Source of the DNA: Collinsella intestinalis DSM 13280
GTDB lineage: Bacteria > Actinomycetota > Coriobacteriia > Coriobacteriales > Coriobacteriaceae
Length of the DNA stretch: 50,463 bases
Reading direction: 5' to 3'
Assembly: GCF_000156175.1 (NCBI RefSeq)
Contig: NZ_GG692711.1
Location: forward strand, 3,219-53,681
The translations under genes and the position numbers were made by a program. Below the pieces are notes generated by a model. It was given only the letters and a program-made list of their open reading frames with translations, had not been told where the DNA came from and ran no database searches. Below, one piece after another: positions 25,778-34,711 of the stretch (position 1 is its first letter; each line of letters begins with the position of its first letter).

Positions 25778-27154
25778 TCACGCGGGCACGACGATGGTGA
25801 ACACGGTGCACTCGGGGGTGGACTCGCACGCAATGGTTCCGCCATGTGCGGTCACGATCTCCTTGGCGATGGCGAGGCCCAGGCCGGCGCCGCCGCGGTT
25901 GGTCGCGCGCGCCGCATCGAGGCGATAGAACTTCTCGAAAATCGTCCCAAGCTTGGCGGCGGGAATCGGGTCGCCCTGGTTCTCGAAGCGCACGGTCACC
26001 GAGCCCTCCCCGCGCACGGCTTCGATGTGGATCGTCGAGCCCTCGTAACTGTAGGCGATCGCATTCTTCATCACGTTGTTGAAAACGCGGGCCATCTTGT
26101 CGCCGTCGACGAGGACCGTGAGATTCAGCGGCGCGTCGACCTCGACGTGCTTGCCCTGTTCGGCGAGGGTGGGATAGAACTCGTCCGCAACCTGCGCGAG
26201 AAGCAGGGAAAGGTCCACGTAGCCACGCGTGAGCACGATGTCGTGGAAGTCGAAACGCGTAATGTCGAAGAATTCCTCGATGAGCGCGTCGAGGCGATGC
26301 GCCTTGTCGAGCGCGATGCCGGTGAAGCGAGAGCGCTGCTCCACAGGCAGGTCGGGAGCCTCCTGCAACAGGGAGAGGTAACCCACCACGCTGGCGAGCG
26401 GCGTCTTGAGATCGTGGGCGAGGTAGGTGACCAAATCGTCCTTGCGGCGCGCCTCATCGCGCAGGGCGTCGGCGACCTGGCGCTCCTGGTCGCGCACGCG
26501 GCTGATCGCACCCTCCACCTCCAGGAAGGTTCCGTCGAGGTTATCCACATCCTGCGGGTTGTCGATCAGGCGGTCAACAAGGTGGCCGGCGATGACTCGA
26601 TCCGCGGCAGCCTGCCCGCGGTCGTAGCCGGCATAATACAGCGCACGCCCCACAAAGAAGACGCCGCACACCGCGCATGCAAGCAAGAAGCCGCAGAACA
26701 TGAACAGGTAATCTATATCGACAAACAACGGTCGTGCACGAGCCGTGAGCAGGGATCCGAAGAAAATCACGGAGAACCAAGCGGAGCCGCCGAGCGTCAC
26801 CGCGCGGCGGACCGTCACAAAGCGGTCCGTAAGCATGTAGCCCACGACAATCGCGATGAGGAACGCGATAAAGCTCTCACGCGCGATGACCGCAAATGAG
26901 AGAAGCACCAACACGACCAAGGAAAGCAGGCGGCTGTCGAGCAGGATTCGCAGCTTGGCGATGACCTCGTCGATCGAATCGTTCGAGGTCGTGAAGAAGC
27001 GCTCTCCGACAGCAGGGGCAGCCGAGGCATCGATATTGGGGGCATCCGCGGCGCCCGCCTGTCGCGGCGCTTCCGAACGGTCATTGGGCAGCCCCGTCAT
27101 GGGGTTCACCGGCGCGTGCTGCTGGTGCGCCGATCTCTTTTTCTCAGTGTTCAT
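25778..27154 (-). CDS. VanS-like sensor histidine kinase
   Basis: The 458-residue kinase has a polar N-terminal region of about 70 residues, several hydrophobic segments (roughly 76-91, 96-108, 122-136, 149-170), a HAMP-like linker, and the H-box VTYLAHDLKTPLASVVGYL with His247, a form typical of VanS-type kinases. The HATPase_c part includes FNNVMKNAIAYS, FENQGDPIPAAKLGTIFEKFYRLD and GGAGLGLAIAKEI. The short loops between helices suggest sensing within the membrane. It follows its response regulator by 84 bp. Confidence 0.9.
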   Translation of the reverse strand: MNTEKKRSAHQQHAPVNPMTGLPNDRSEAPRQAGAADAPNIDASAAPAVGERFFTTSNDSIDEVIAKLRILLDSRLLSLVVLVLLSFAVIARESFIAFLIAIVVGYMLTDRFVTVRRAVTLGGSAWFSVIFFGSLLTARARPLFVDIDYLFMFCGFLLACAVCGVFFVGRALYYAGYDRGQAAADRVIAGHLVDRLIDNPQDVDNLDGTFLEVEGAISRVRDQERQVADALRDEARRKDDLVTYLAHDLKTPLASVVGYLSLLQEAPDLPVEQRSRFTGIALDKAHRLDALIEEFFDITRFDFHDIVLTRGYVDLSLLLAQVADEFYPTLAEQGKHVEVDAPLNLTVLVDGDKMARVFNNVMKNAIAYSYEGSTIHIEAVRGEGSVTVRFENQGDPIPAAKLGTIFEKFYRLDAARATNRGGAGLGLAIAKEIVTAHGGTIACESTPECTVFTIVVPA

Positions 27155-27238
27155 CTACCCTGCTTTCGCCTCGATTTTGAGATGTCTCGGGATACGGGCA
27201 CGACGATTATCCGCGAAGCGGTAGCCCCCAATCGGAAC

Positions 27239-27952
27239 TCACTTCTCGATGGTGTACCCGACGCCCCAGATGTTCTTGATGAAGCGCGGGTTCTGGGCGT
27301 CATCCCCCAGCTTTTCGCGCAGGTGGCGGATGTGCACCATGACGGTGTTGTTCGAACCCGCCATGAATTCCTCGTCCCACACAGCCCGGAACAGCTCCTC
27401 GACTGGCACCACATGGCCGCGATGCTCAGCGAGGTACAGCAAAATGGAGTATTCGAGCGGAGTGCAGCGCACGGACTTCTCGTCCACGGTGACCGTGCGG
27501 GCATCGCGATTGATCTCGAGCCCGTTGAAGGAGATGATCGGACCCGCATCCTCAACGGGGGCCGCTTGCTCGCGGCTACCGTACCGCGTGTACCTGCGCA
27601 ACTGCGCCTTGCAACGCGCCACGAGCTCGAGCGGGCGGAAGGGCTTGACCATGTAGTCGTCCGCGCCAAGGGTAAGGCCCTCGATCTTATCGGACTGGCT
27701 GTCGCGGGCGGTGAGCATGATGACGGGATAGGTGCGCTCGGTGCGGATGGTGCGGAGCAACTCGAAGCCGTCTACATCGGGAAGCATGATATCGAGCACG
27801 GCGAGATCGAACTCCCGCTCCAAGATGAGACGGGCGGCATCGGCGCCGTTATACGCCAGCGTCACATCGAATCCCTCATTACGCAGGTAAATCCCCACGA
27901 GGTCGGTGATGGTCTTCTCGTCGTCCACGACGAGAATACGAGGCGTATCCAC
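27239..27952 (-). CDS. VanR-like OmpR-family response regulator
   Basis: The 237-residue regulator has a receiver domain (RILVVDDEKT, phospho-acceptor Asp54 in VLDIMLPDVDG, MLTARDS, DDYMVKPF) and a winged-helix domain of VanR type (CTPLEYSILLYLAEH, NNTVMVHIRHLREKLG, IKNIWGVGYTIEK). The frame can be extended to 28138, but the GTG at 27952 has AAAGGAG six bases upstream and begins at the receiver. Divergently placed to the D,D-carboxypeptidase gene, it may control cell-wall genes; no resistance genes (vanH, vanA, vanX) are present. Confidence 0.92.
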   Translation of the reverse strand: MDTPRILVVDDEKTITDLVGIYLRNEGFDVTLAYNGADAARLILEREFDLAVLDIMLPDVDGFELLRTIRTERTYPVIMLTARDSQSDKIEGLTLGADDYMVKPFRPLELVARCKAQLRRYTRYGSREQAAPVEDAGPIISFNGLEINRDARTVTVDEKSVRCTPLEYSILLYLAEHRGHVVPVEELFRAVWDEEFMAGSNNTVMVHIRHLREKLGDDAQNPRFIKNIWGVGYTIEK

Positions 27953-28333
27953 GATGTGCTCCTTTCCGTCTCGTCCATTATGGCGAAAAGACCACGCCGA
28001 CGCACCTCCTTGCAACCGCGTTAAGCATAAGATAAGTACTCTCTCATCGAATGGATGGTCATAATTCAACTTCATACAGTCGCACTGTCTTAAGGTGACG
28101 AACCCTGAGCTCTCAACTTGCGTTCGCCGCGGCCGCAAAGGCGCAACTCCGCCCCCTTATGCAACGCGGCACCCCGCAAATCGACGTCCCAAGTCACTCG
28201 CATACAGCCCCACATACTGTATGGATTAAGTTTTTGACCACAGTCGTAAAAATCGAGGCACCACATGACTCGAAACGATGTCCCAACGGCACGAGGCGTA
28301 TACTGCATTCAATTCCCCAGACAGAAGGAACAC
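27953..28333. other. 381-bp divergent intergenic region (VanR-like / dac)
   Basis: No gene is seen. It holds ACAGTCGCACTGT, a 13-bp palindrome (about 28075-28087), the second copy of the bipartite motif (28216-28241), and a TATACT-like -10 near 28299-28304 ahead of the carboxypeptidase. Promoters for both genes must lie here but no -35/-10 pair with good spacing is certain. Confidence 0.5.
28216..28241 (+). repeat. Bipartite motif copy 2 (ACTGTAT-N8-TTTTTGACCAC)
   Basis: ACTGTAT (28216-28222) and TTTTTGACCAC (28231-28241) are separated by 8 bp as in copy 1 at 18330-18355. It lies upstream of the plus-strand carboxypeptidase gene. Confidence 0.7.
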
Positions 28334-29683
28334 ATGAACAAAGCTCTTCCAGCCGCGCTCGGGACAGTCCTCACCGCCGCATTCGTCCTATTCGCAATCC
28401 TCGTCGAACCCGCATACGCCGATGCCCTCTTGACCGACCTGGTCCTAGGAACTTCGGCGCAAGAGCGCGGGCTCGCCATCGAGGAGATGCCCGACATCTT
28501 GGCAACCCACGCCATCATCATGCGCCCCGATGGATCCGTGTATTACGAGCGCGAAGCCGATTCCCCCATCAAGATCGCCTCGACCACCAAGGTCATGACC
28601 GCGCTCGTCGCACTCGACCACTGCGATCCATCCGAGACCCTCACCGTCGATCACGCCGCCGCGACGGTGGGCGAATCCTGCGTGGGCCTCAAAGAAGGCG
28701 ACACCCTCACGCTCGAACAGGCGCTTACCGGCCTCATGGTCATGAGCGGCAACGACGTGGCCACCGCCATCGCCACGCACGTCGGCGGCAAGATCGACCC
28801 CGCCAGCGCCGACCCGTACGGGACCTTCATCAAGGCCATGAACGACCGCGCCGCCCAACTCGGCTGCACCGATACGCTGTTCGAGAACCCCCACGGCCTC
28901 GACTTCGGCGCCTGGGTCGGCAATCTGCACAGCACCGCGCACGACGTCACGCGCATCTGGGCCGAAGCATGGCACAATGAGGCCTTCCGCTCCTTTGCCT
29001 GCAGCGACGCCACCGAGATGCACGTCACCTCAGCCGACGGCAGCGCGCGTTCCTTGCCCCTCACCGTGCGCAACAAGATCCTCGGGCGCGATGGCAACCT
29101 TGGAGGCAAGACAGGCAGCACCTACGAGGCGGGCGAGTGCTTCGTGTGCACGTTCTCGCGCGAGCCCGAGGGCGAGGTGTATATCGCGCTCTTCGGGTCA
29201 AAGGGCGACGAGGGGCGCTTCAACGATACGCTGACCCTCGCGAACTGGTACTATGGGCACTTTGCCAACCTTCCCTTTGCCACCAGCCCCAAGCAGGTCG
29301 GGGGCGTGCCCCTGGCCGCCGAGGCGGCCTGCGTCGATTGGTCCGATAAACTCATGGACCTCACCTTCGCCGACGCAGACGCAGCCGCGCGCGTATTCAC
29401 GCTCGGCGGACCCATCGAACAGAAGGTCGAAGTCGACGAGCTCCGCGGCAAACACGCGGCGGGAACTGCCGCGGGGTCGGTCACCTACACCCAAAACGGC
29501 GAGACCATCGGGTCCGTCGAGCTCACAACGACCAACGAACTCGAACCCCCCAATCTTCTCGAGTGGCTTGCCGTCCAACTCGATCGCCTCGTGCGCCTCT
29601 TCGAGGGCAAGCCGCCCACAGCTGAGGAGCGCATATACGCCACCATGCCTGACCCGCTCTCCATCGACGGATGGAACGCGTAA
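28334..29683 (+). CDS. Serine-type D-Ala-D-Ala carboxypeptidase (PBP5-like)
   Basis: The 449-residue exported enzyme removes the terminal D-Ala from peptidoglycan stem peptides. It has a signal peptide (NKALPAALGTVLTAAFVLFAI, cleavage probably after AYA), the SxxK motif STTK (Ser83-Lys86), SGN (138-140) and KTG (259-261), all in the peptidase S11 order. The C-terminal part ends with amphipathic stretches such as LLEWLAVQLDRLVRLFEGK, which may attach it to the membrane. The ATG at 28334 has AAGGA four bases upstream; an earlier ATG at 28265 has no signal-peptide logic. Divergent from the VanRS-like genes. Confidence 0.93.
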   Translation: MNKALPAALGTVLTAAFVLFAILVEPAYADALLTDLVLGTSAQERGLAIEEMPDILATHAIIMRPDGSVYYEREADSPIKIASTTKVMTALVALDHCDPSETLTVDHAAATVGESCVGLKEGDTLTLEQALTGLMVMSGNDVATAIATHVGGKIDPASADPYGTFIKAMNDRAAQLGCTDTLFENPHGLDFGAWVGNLHSTAHDVTRIWAEAWHNEAFRSFACSDATEMHVTSADGSARSLPLTVRNKILGRDGNLGGKTGSTYEAGECFVCTFSREPEGEVYIALFGSKGDEGRFNDTLTLANWYYGHFANLPFATSPKQVGGVPLAAEAACVDWSDKLMDLTFADADAAARVFTLGGPIEQKVEVDELRGKHAAGTAAGSVTYTQNGETIGSVELTTTNELEPPNLLEWLAVQLDRLVRLFEGKPPTAEERIYATMPDPLSIDGWNA

Positions 29684-29714
29684 CAGGGCAACGGCGCCCA
29701 TACCTTTCAACAAG

Positions 29715-29751
29715 CGGGCCGGCCAGGGAACGAACATCCCCGGCCGGCCCG
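29715..29751. terminator. Bidirectional hairpin terminator
   Basis: CGGGCCGGCC (29715-29724) pairs perfectly with GGCCGGCCCG (29742-29751), and GGG/CCC continue the stem after one mismatch. No T-run follows on the plus strand and only a weak one on the minus strand. It lies between the convergent carboxypeptidase gene and the small membrane-protein gene. Confidence 0.65.
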
Positions 29752-29778
29752 TGCATGAAGAAGATTCGGCAAGCGAAC

Positions 29779-30138
29779 TTACTCGCCGCGCGCTTCCCTC
29801 GTGAGCTTCTTGGCCTGATGACGCGAGACGAACCACACGATGAACGAGGTGAGGAACAACAGCGTGGCGGCCGTGCTCGTCACCGTTTCGAGCTCCGGCA
29901 TCCCCATGCTCGCCGCGAATCGCGACACCATGAACGCCACGATTGTGCAACCAAGCAGCGGGTAGAACACGCGCGTGAGCGGCAAGGAGGCGTGGATATC
30001 CCGATCGATGGGCGCCGGGCCCTGCACCGCCTCGCGGCGGGCACGCAGCTCCCGGGCGACTTCCATCGCGCGCTCGTCCTCTGCCTTGAGCTCGGCGAGC
30101 TCCTCGGGGGTCATATCGCGTTTCGATTTCCTACTCAT
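29779..30138 (-). CDS. Small two-helix membrane protein, unknown function
   Basis: I do not recognise this 119-residue protein. It starts with a charged region (SRKSKRDMTPEELAELKAED) and has two hydrophobic segments, VFYPLLGCTIVAFMVSRFA and TSTAATLLFLTSFIVWFV, ending in a basic tail. The ATG at 30138 has GGAGGT five bases upstream; the frame extends further upstream but without support. The start overlaps the tatD stop by 8 bp, so it is the last gene of the ksgA-tatD unit. Confidence 0.7.
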   Translation of the reverse strand: MSRKSKRDMTPEELAELKAEDERAMEVARELRARREAVQGPAPIDRDIHASLPLTRVFYPLLGCTIVAFMVSRFAASMGMPELETVTSTAATLLFLTSFIVWFVSRHQAKKLTREARGE

Positions 30139-31069
30139 GGCGACCTCCAAATAGGGCGTTCGAGGTATTCCAAATCGCGGTGGCGACCGCGTCGGGCAAC
30201 TCGCCCGTGCGGTCGGCGCGGTCATATATGAGGACATCGGCAGTCTGGGCAATCATCGCCGGCTCGCACTCCAGGCCGCGAATGGGTTCGGGCGCCATAT
30301 AGGGGCAATCGGTCTCCAACAGCAGGCGGTCAAGCGGACAAGCGGCGAACGCCTCCCGCACGGCGTCGTTGCGTTTGAACGTCGCGGCACCGCCGAAGGC
30401 GATATGGCACCCAAGCGCAAGAAAACGCTCCATAGTCGCTCGATCCTCGCCAAAGCAATGCAGCACGCAGCCCGCGGTGGGCACGCCCACGCGCTCGAGC
30501 ACGGAGATCGCATCGGCATGGGCCGTGCGAGCCTCATCGCCGTAGTCGTTGCGCAGATGCAGCTCAACAGGAACGTTGCGCTCGACGGCAAGCGAGAGCT
30601 GACGCGCCATGACGTTCATCTGCGCAGCGTGCGGAGCCGCCTCGATCTGGTCATCTGCATCAAAGTGATAATCCAGGCCGATCTCACCGATACCCGCGCA
30701 CAGAGGGTCATCCAGCGCGGCTGCGACCTGTGCATGCAACTCGTCGGCATAATCGAGCGTCCCGTAGGGATGGACGCCCACCAAGTAGCGAACGCGTACC
30801 TCGGCACCACGATCGGCGGCGGCATCGATCACCCCATGCAACCAACGGGAGAACGCCAGGGCGTCGGGAGTCTCCTCCGATTTATCAGCGATGGGGTCGA
30901 AGATGGTCATCAACTCGCGCACGCCCGATTCGTGCGCGCGGACGAGCACTTCGACGGGATCTTTATCCTCACCCCAAAACGATCGCAGGTGAGCATGGGT
31001 GTCGAACAGAGGCGCATGCACTGGCGGCAGCGTGAACACCTTGTTCTTCTTGGTGAACGAGATCGCCAC
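30131..31069 (-). CDS. tatD: TatD-family metal-dependent hydrolase
   Basis: The 312-residue TIM-barrel hydrolase is a putative 3'-5' DNase. Metal-ligand motifs are in order: FDTHAHL near the N-terminus, VGVHPYGTL, GEIGLDYHFD, VELHLRN, VLHCFGED and LLLETDCPYMAPEP. The start is a GTG at 31069, 5 bp after the ksgA stop, with GGGGAG about eight bases upstream; the longer frame overlaps ksgA. The organisation ksgA-tatD is common in Gram-positives (there usually metG-tatD-ksgA). Confidence 0.9.
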   Translation of the reverse strand: MAISFTKKNKVFTLPPVHAPLFDTHAHLRSFWGEDKDPVEVLVRAHESGVRELMTIFDPIADKSEETPDALAFSRWLHGVIDAAADRGAEVRVRYLVGVHPYGTLDYADELHAQVAAALDDPLCAGIGEIGLDYHFDADDQIEAAPHAAQMNVMARQLSLAVERNVPVELHLRNDYGDEARTAHADAISVLERVGVPTAGCVLHCFGEDRATMERFLALGCHIAFGGAATFKRNDAVREAFAACPLDRLLLETDCPYMAPEPIRGLECEPAMIAQTADVLIYDRADRTGELPDAVATAIWNTSNALFGGRHE

Positions 31070-31074
31070 GAGCC

Positions 31075-31959
31075 TCACTCCCCGCTCGGCGCGCTCGTCA
31101 GCGAGGCGGCGAGCGCGATGAAATCTTCCGTGGTAAGCGCCTCGGCTCGGGCGGTCGGCGAGATTCCGCACGCTTCGAAGGCGGCGTCGAGCGCGTCTTT
31201 GTCAAAGCCGTTCGAGCTCATGGAGTTGCGGATGGTCTTGCGGCGCTGCGCGAAGGCAGCATCGACCACACGCGCCACGGCTGCTGCATCGGCGGGGGCC
31301 GCTCCCTCGCCCTCGGCATCAGAAACATCCACGCGGTCGATTCTCACAACAGCGGAGTCCACATGCGGCGCAGGCATAAAGCAGCGTGGAGGAACCTCGA
31401 AGCGCCCCGTGACCTCGCCGTACAGCGAGAGCTTCACCGTGTAAGCGCCATAGGCCTTGGTCCCCGGCGCCGCGGCGATACGATCGGCAACCTCCTTTTG
31501 AACCATGACAACGGCACGGCGAAGCGACGGCATGGTCTGGAAGAACTGCAGGATGATCGTGGCAGCCACGTTGTAGGGCAGGTTCGCCACGAGCAGCTCG
31601 GGCTCGCCGTCCAGCGCCTCGGCGATCGCCACAGGCGGCACCGCGAGCGCGTCCCCCATGATGAAACGGAAGTTGGAGTGGTCCATGGCGTGCGCCGAGA
31701 GAACCGGCTCGAGTTCGGTGTCCATCTCGATGGACGTCACGCGGGCAGCTTCCTGCACAAGTGCGAGCGTCAACGTGCCAATGCCCGGCCCCACCTCGAG
31801 CACGCGCTCGGAGCCCGTGAGCTCAGCCAACGCCATAATGCGCTCGATGACATGATTGTCGATAAGGAAGTTCTGACCCAAGCGGTGCTTGGTCGCCAGG
31901 CCGAACGCTTCGAGCATCTCGCGCGTTGCCGTGGGGTTCGCAAGCGGGGATGTGGTCAT
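31075..31959 (-). CDS. rsmA: 16S rRNA (adenine1518-N6/1519-N6)-dimethyltransferase
   Basis: The 294-residue enzyme (KsgA) dimethylates two adjacent adenines near the 3' end of 16S rRNA. It has the KHRLGQNFLIDNHVIERI motif, the SAM-binding VLEVGPGIGTLTLAL, MGDALAVP and the catalytic NLPYNVAATIIL. The last part is the small helical RNA-binding domain with FAQRRKTIRNSM. The ATG at 31959 has GGAG five bases upstream; the frame extends to 32040 without family similarity. It lies 142 bp after metG on the same strand. Confidence 0.94.
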   Translation of the reverse strand: MTTSPLANPTATREMLEAFGLATKHRLGQNFLIDNHVIERIMALAELTGSERVLEVGPGIGTLTLALVQEAARVTSIEMDTELEPVLSAHAMDHSNFRFIMGDALAVPPVAIAEALDGEPELLVANLPYNVAATIILQFFQTMPSLRRAVVMVQKEVADRIAAAPGTKAYGAYTVKLSLYGEVTGRFEVPPRCFMPAPHVDSAVVRIDRVDVSDAEGEGAAPADAAAVARVVDAAFAQRRKTIRNSMSSNGFDKDALDAAFEACGISPTARAEALTTEDFIALAASLTSAPSGE

Positions 31960-32101
31960 ACGCGCTCCATTCAAAAGCTCAGCAAAGAAACCGACCGCCC
32001 AAAGTGCCCGAGATTGCCGTAAGAGGGGCGCAGCGTGCATAAGGCACGCAAGCGGCGATCAGGCGGCAAGGTCGGGCGCCTCAGGTGGTCGGTCGGGTTC
32101 A

Positions 32102-33703
32102 TTAACCCAGACGGGGGAAGAGGGCCTCGCCCTTCTCGACCGGCAGGCCAGCGGCCAGCTGGCCCCAGACGCAAGATGCGTCCATGTCGTCAGTCGCGGC
32201 CTCACCCTCACAGCCGATGCGGCGCAGGGCCTCGGCGCTGGTGCTCGGCATGAGCGGCATGAGCAGGTGGGCAGAAATGCGGATAGCCTCCAGCAGGTTC
32301 CAAATCACGTTGGCGAGCTCGCCGGCCTTAGCCGGATCCTTGGCCAGCGTCCAGGGCTCGGAATCCTCGATGTAGTGGTTGGCGGCATGGATCAGGTCCA
32401 TGATCTCCTTGGCTGCATCCCCGTAGGCGAATGCCTCCATCTTGGCGGCATAGCGCTCGAAGATGCCCTCGGCGGCCGAGGCCAGCGGGTTCTCGGCGTA
32501 GCCGGCGGCATCGGCGGCGCGCTCGGGCGTGGCGCCCTCAAAGTACTTGATGCACATGTTGGTCGAACGCGAGATGAGGTTGCCCCAGCTGTTGGCCAGA
32601 TCGGCGTTATAGACCTGCTCCATACGGCCGAAGCTGATGGCGCCGTCGGTACCGGGGGTGACGTCGGTCATGAAGTAGTAGCGATAGCCCTCGACGCCGA
32701 GCTTCTCGATGACCTCGCGCGGGGCGATGGCGTTGCCGCGGGACTTGGACATCTTCTCGGCCTTGCCGGTCTCCTCGTTCTTGACGGTAAGGAAGCCATG
32801 GGCAAAAACATGCTCGGGAAGGGCCTCGCCCAGCGCCATGAGCATGGCGGGCCAGATCACGCAGTGGAAACGAATGATGTCCTTACCCACGATGTGAGTC
32901 TGAGCGGGCCAGCGGTAGGCGAAGTCGGCAGCGGCCTCGTCGCCCTCGGCGCCATAGCCCACGGCGGTCATGTAGTTGATGAGCGCGTCGAACCACACGT
33001 AGGTGACATGCTCGTCGTCGAAGGGAACCTCAATGCCCCAGTCGAAGGAAGTGCGGGAGACGGACAGGTCGTTCAGACCGCCCTCGACAAAGGAGCGAAC
33101 CTCGTTCATGCGAAAATCGGGCTGGACGAAATCGGGATGCTCGTCATAGAGCGCGAGCAGCTTGTCCTGGAACGCGGAGAGCTTGAAGAACCAGCTCTCC
33201 TCCTTGACGCGCTCGAGCGGGCGATCGCAGTCGGGGCAGAGGTGCTCGCCCTTGGTGCCGCGGGCCTCGTCGGCCTTGTCGACCTGGGTCTCGGTGAAGA
33301 AGGTCTCATCCGGCACGCAGTACCAGCCATCGTAGCTGCCCTTGTAGATGTAGCCGGCCTCCTGCATGCGCTCCCACAGGTACTGCACGGCGCGCTTCTG
33401 GCGGGGCTCGGTGGTGCGGATGAAGTCGTCGTTCGAGATCTCCAGCTCCTCCCACAGCTCATGGAAGTGAGGAGCCTGAGAGTCGCACCACTCCTGCGGG
33501 GTCATACCGTGCTTTTCGGCGGCCTCGGCGACCTTCTGGCCGTGCTCGTCCATGCCGGTGAGAAATTTGACGTTGTAGCCGGCGGCACGGCGGTAGCGCG
33601 CCTGGACGTCGGCGATGATCGTAGAGTACGCGGTGCCCAGGTGCGGGTCGGCGTTCACGTAGTAGATGGGTGTGGTGATGTAGTAGGACGGCTTCGAGCT
33701 CAT
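32102..33703 (-). CDS. metG: Methionyl-tRNA synthetase
   Basis: This 533-residue class I synthetase charges tRNA-Met. It has the HIGH-like PHLGTAY, the CPDC zinc-type pair, the WFDALINY block and KMSKS in EKMSKSRGN, followed by the helical anticodon-binding domain. It lacks the C-terminal dimerisation tRNA-binding domain of longer forms. ATG at 33703 matches the family start SSKPSYYITTPIYYVNADPHLG; GGAAGG precedes it at a somewhat long distance. The neighbours rsmI, ksgA and tatD form a conserved translation cluster. Confidence 0.95.
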   Translation of the reverse strand: MSSKPSYYITTPIYYVNADPHLGTAYSTIIADVQARYRRAAGYNVKFLTGMDEHGQKVAEAAEKHGMTPQEWCDSQAPHFHELWEELEISNDDFIRTTEPRQKRAVQYLWERMQEAGYIYKGSYDGWYCVPDETFFTETQVDKADEARGTKGEHLCPDCDRPLERVKEESWFFKLSAFQDKLLALYDEHPDFVQPDFRMNEVRSFVEGGLNDLSVSRTSFDWGIEVPFDDEHVTYVWFDALINYMTAVGYGAEGDEAAADFAYRWPAQTHIVGKDIIRFHCVIWPAMLMALGEALPEHVFAHGFLTVKNEETGKAEKMSKSRGNAIAPREVIEKLGVEGYRYYFMTDVTPGTDGAISFGRMEQVYNADLANSWGNLISRSTNMCIKYFEGATPERAADAAGYAENPLASAAEGIFERYAAKMEAFAYGDAAKEIMDLIHAANHYIEDSEPWTLAKDPAKAGELANVIWNLLEAIRISAHLLMPLMPSTSAEALRRIGCEGEAATDDMDASCVWGQLAAGLPVEKGEALFPRLG

Positions 33704-33784
33704 GACGCGCGGCTTCCTTCCCTCTTTGGTTTTGATGCAATGCTTCATATTAGCAGGTTGGGCGCATGAACCGCCACCCGGCCT

Positions 33785-34708
33785 TTATGCCTCTTGCTGC
33801 GCTTCGAGCACCAAGTTGTACACGTCGCGTTTCTTGCGCGAGTACTTCTGCGCCAAGCGCTTGGCCAGCGCGTTTGCCGAATCGCCGGCGGCGAGGCCCT
33901 CGGCGATATCCGAACGCAACAGCTCCTCGGGATTGGCGGCAGCGCCCTCATCGACACCAGACGAAAGAACGGCCTGAAGGCGCTCCAGCTCCTCCTCACT
34001 CGGTGGTGCCACCACGATGACCATCTCGCCCTTGAGCTCGCCACGCTCGCGCAGCCGCTCGAGCAGAACCGGCGCCTCATCACGCAAAACTTCCTCGTGA
34101 AGCTTGGTGAGCTCACGGCACAACGCAACCACGCGCCCCGGAAACACCTCGGCGATCGCCTCGAGGGACGCCTCAGCCCGATGCGGGGACTCGTAGAACA
34201 GCAACGCGCCGGGGATGGATGCGAGGCGACGCAGACGCTTTACCCGTTCTCCATGTTTGCGCGGCAAAAAGCCCTCGAAGAAAAACTGGTCGCACGGAAT
34301 ACCGGAAAGCACGAGCGCCGTCACACACGCGGACGGGCCCGGCAGGACTTCGACACGCGCGCCCGCCTCGCGAGCCGCGTCGACCAGAACCTGGCCGGGA
34401 TCAGAAACGCTCGGCATGCCGGCATCCGAGGCAAAGGCGATACGCTCACCGGCGAGCAGCCGATCCACGAGCTCGGGAGCGCGCCGCGCGATCACGTTCT
34501 CGTCACAGCGAACAAGCGGCTTTGAAATACCCAGATATGCCAGGAGCTTCGAGGTCACGCGCGTGTCCTCGCAGCAAATCACATCTGCGTCGCGAAAAGC
34601 CTGCGCCGCCCGCGGGGCAAGATCTCCCAGATTGCCGATCGGGGTGCCGACCATGGAGAGCACGCCCTCCGCGCCGGCGACAAGGCGCTCCGTGTTGTTC
34701 TCCGTCAT
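33785..34708 (-). CDS. rsmI: 16S rRNA (cytidine1402-2'-O)-methyltransferase
   Basis: The 307-residue tetrapyrrole-methylase-fold enzyme methylates C1402 of 16S rRNA. It has the start motif LSMVGTPIGNLGDLAPRAAQ, CEDTRVTSKLL, FASDAGMPSVSDPG, LPGPSACVTALVLSG, FEGFLPRK and ESPHR. The C-terminal 60 residues form a helical extension with SRKKRDVYNLVLEAQ. The gene lies 3 bp after the GH5-like gene stop and 81 bp before metG. Confidence 0.94.
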   Translation of the reverse strand: MTENNTERLVAGAEGVLSMVGTPIGNLGDLAPRAAQAFRDADVICCEDTRVTSKLLAYLGISKPLVRCDENVIARRAPELVDRLLAGERIAFASDAGMPSVSDPGQVLVDAAREAGARVEVLPGPSACVTALVLSGIPCDQFFFEGFLPRKHGERVKRLRRLASIPGALLFYESPHRAEASLEAIAEVFPGRVVALCRELTKLHEEVLRDEAPVLLERLRERGELKGEMVIVVAPPSEEELERLQAVLSSGVDEGAAANPEELLRSDIAEGLAAGDSANALAKRLAQKYSRKKRDVYNLVLEAQQEA

Positions 34709-34711
34709 CCG

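Noticed and set aside
25778-27952. Vancomycin-resistance operon
   Set aside because: Only the regulator/sensor pair resembles VanRS; vanH, vanA/B and vanX are absent, so resistance is not supported.
29198-29950. 250-codon minus-strand ORF opposite the carboxypeptidase
   Set aside because: Antisense to a gene with full S11 peptidase motifs; no domain seen.
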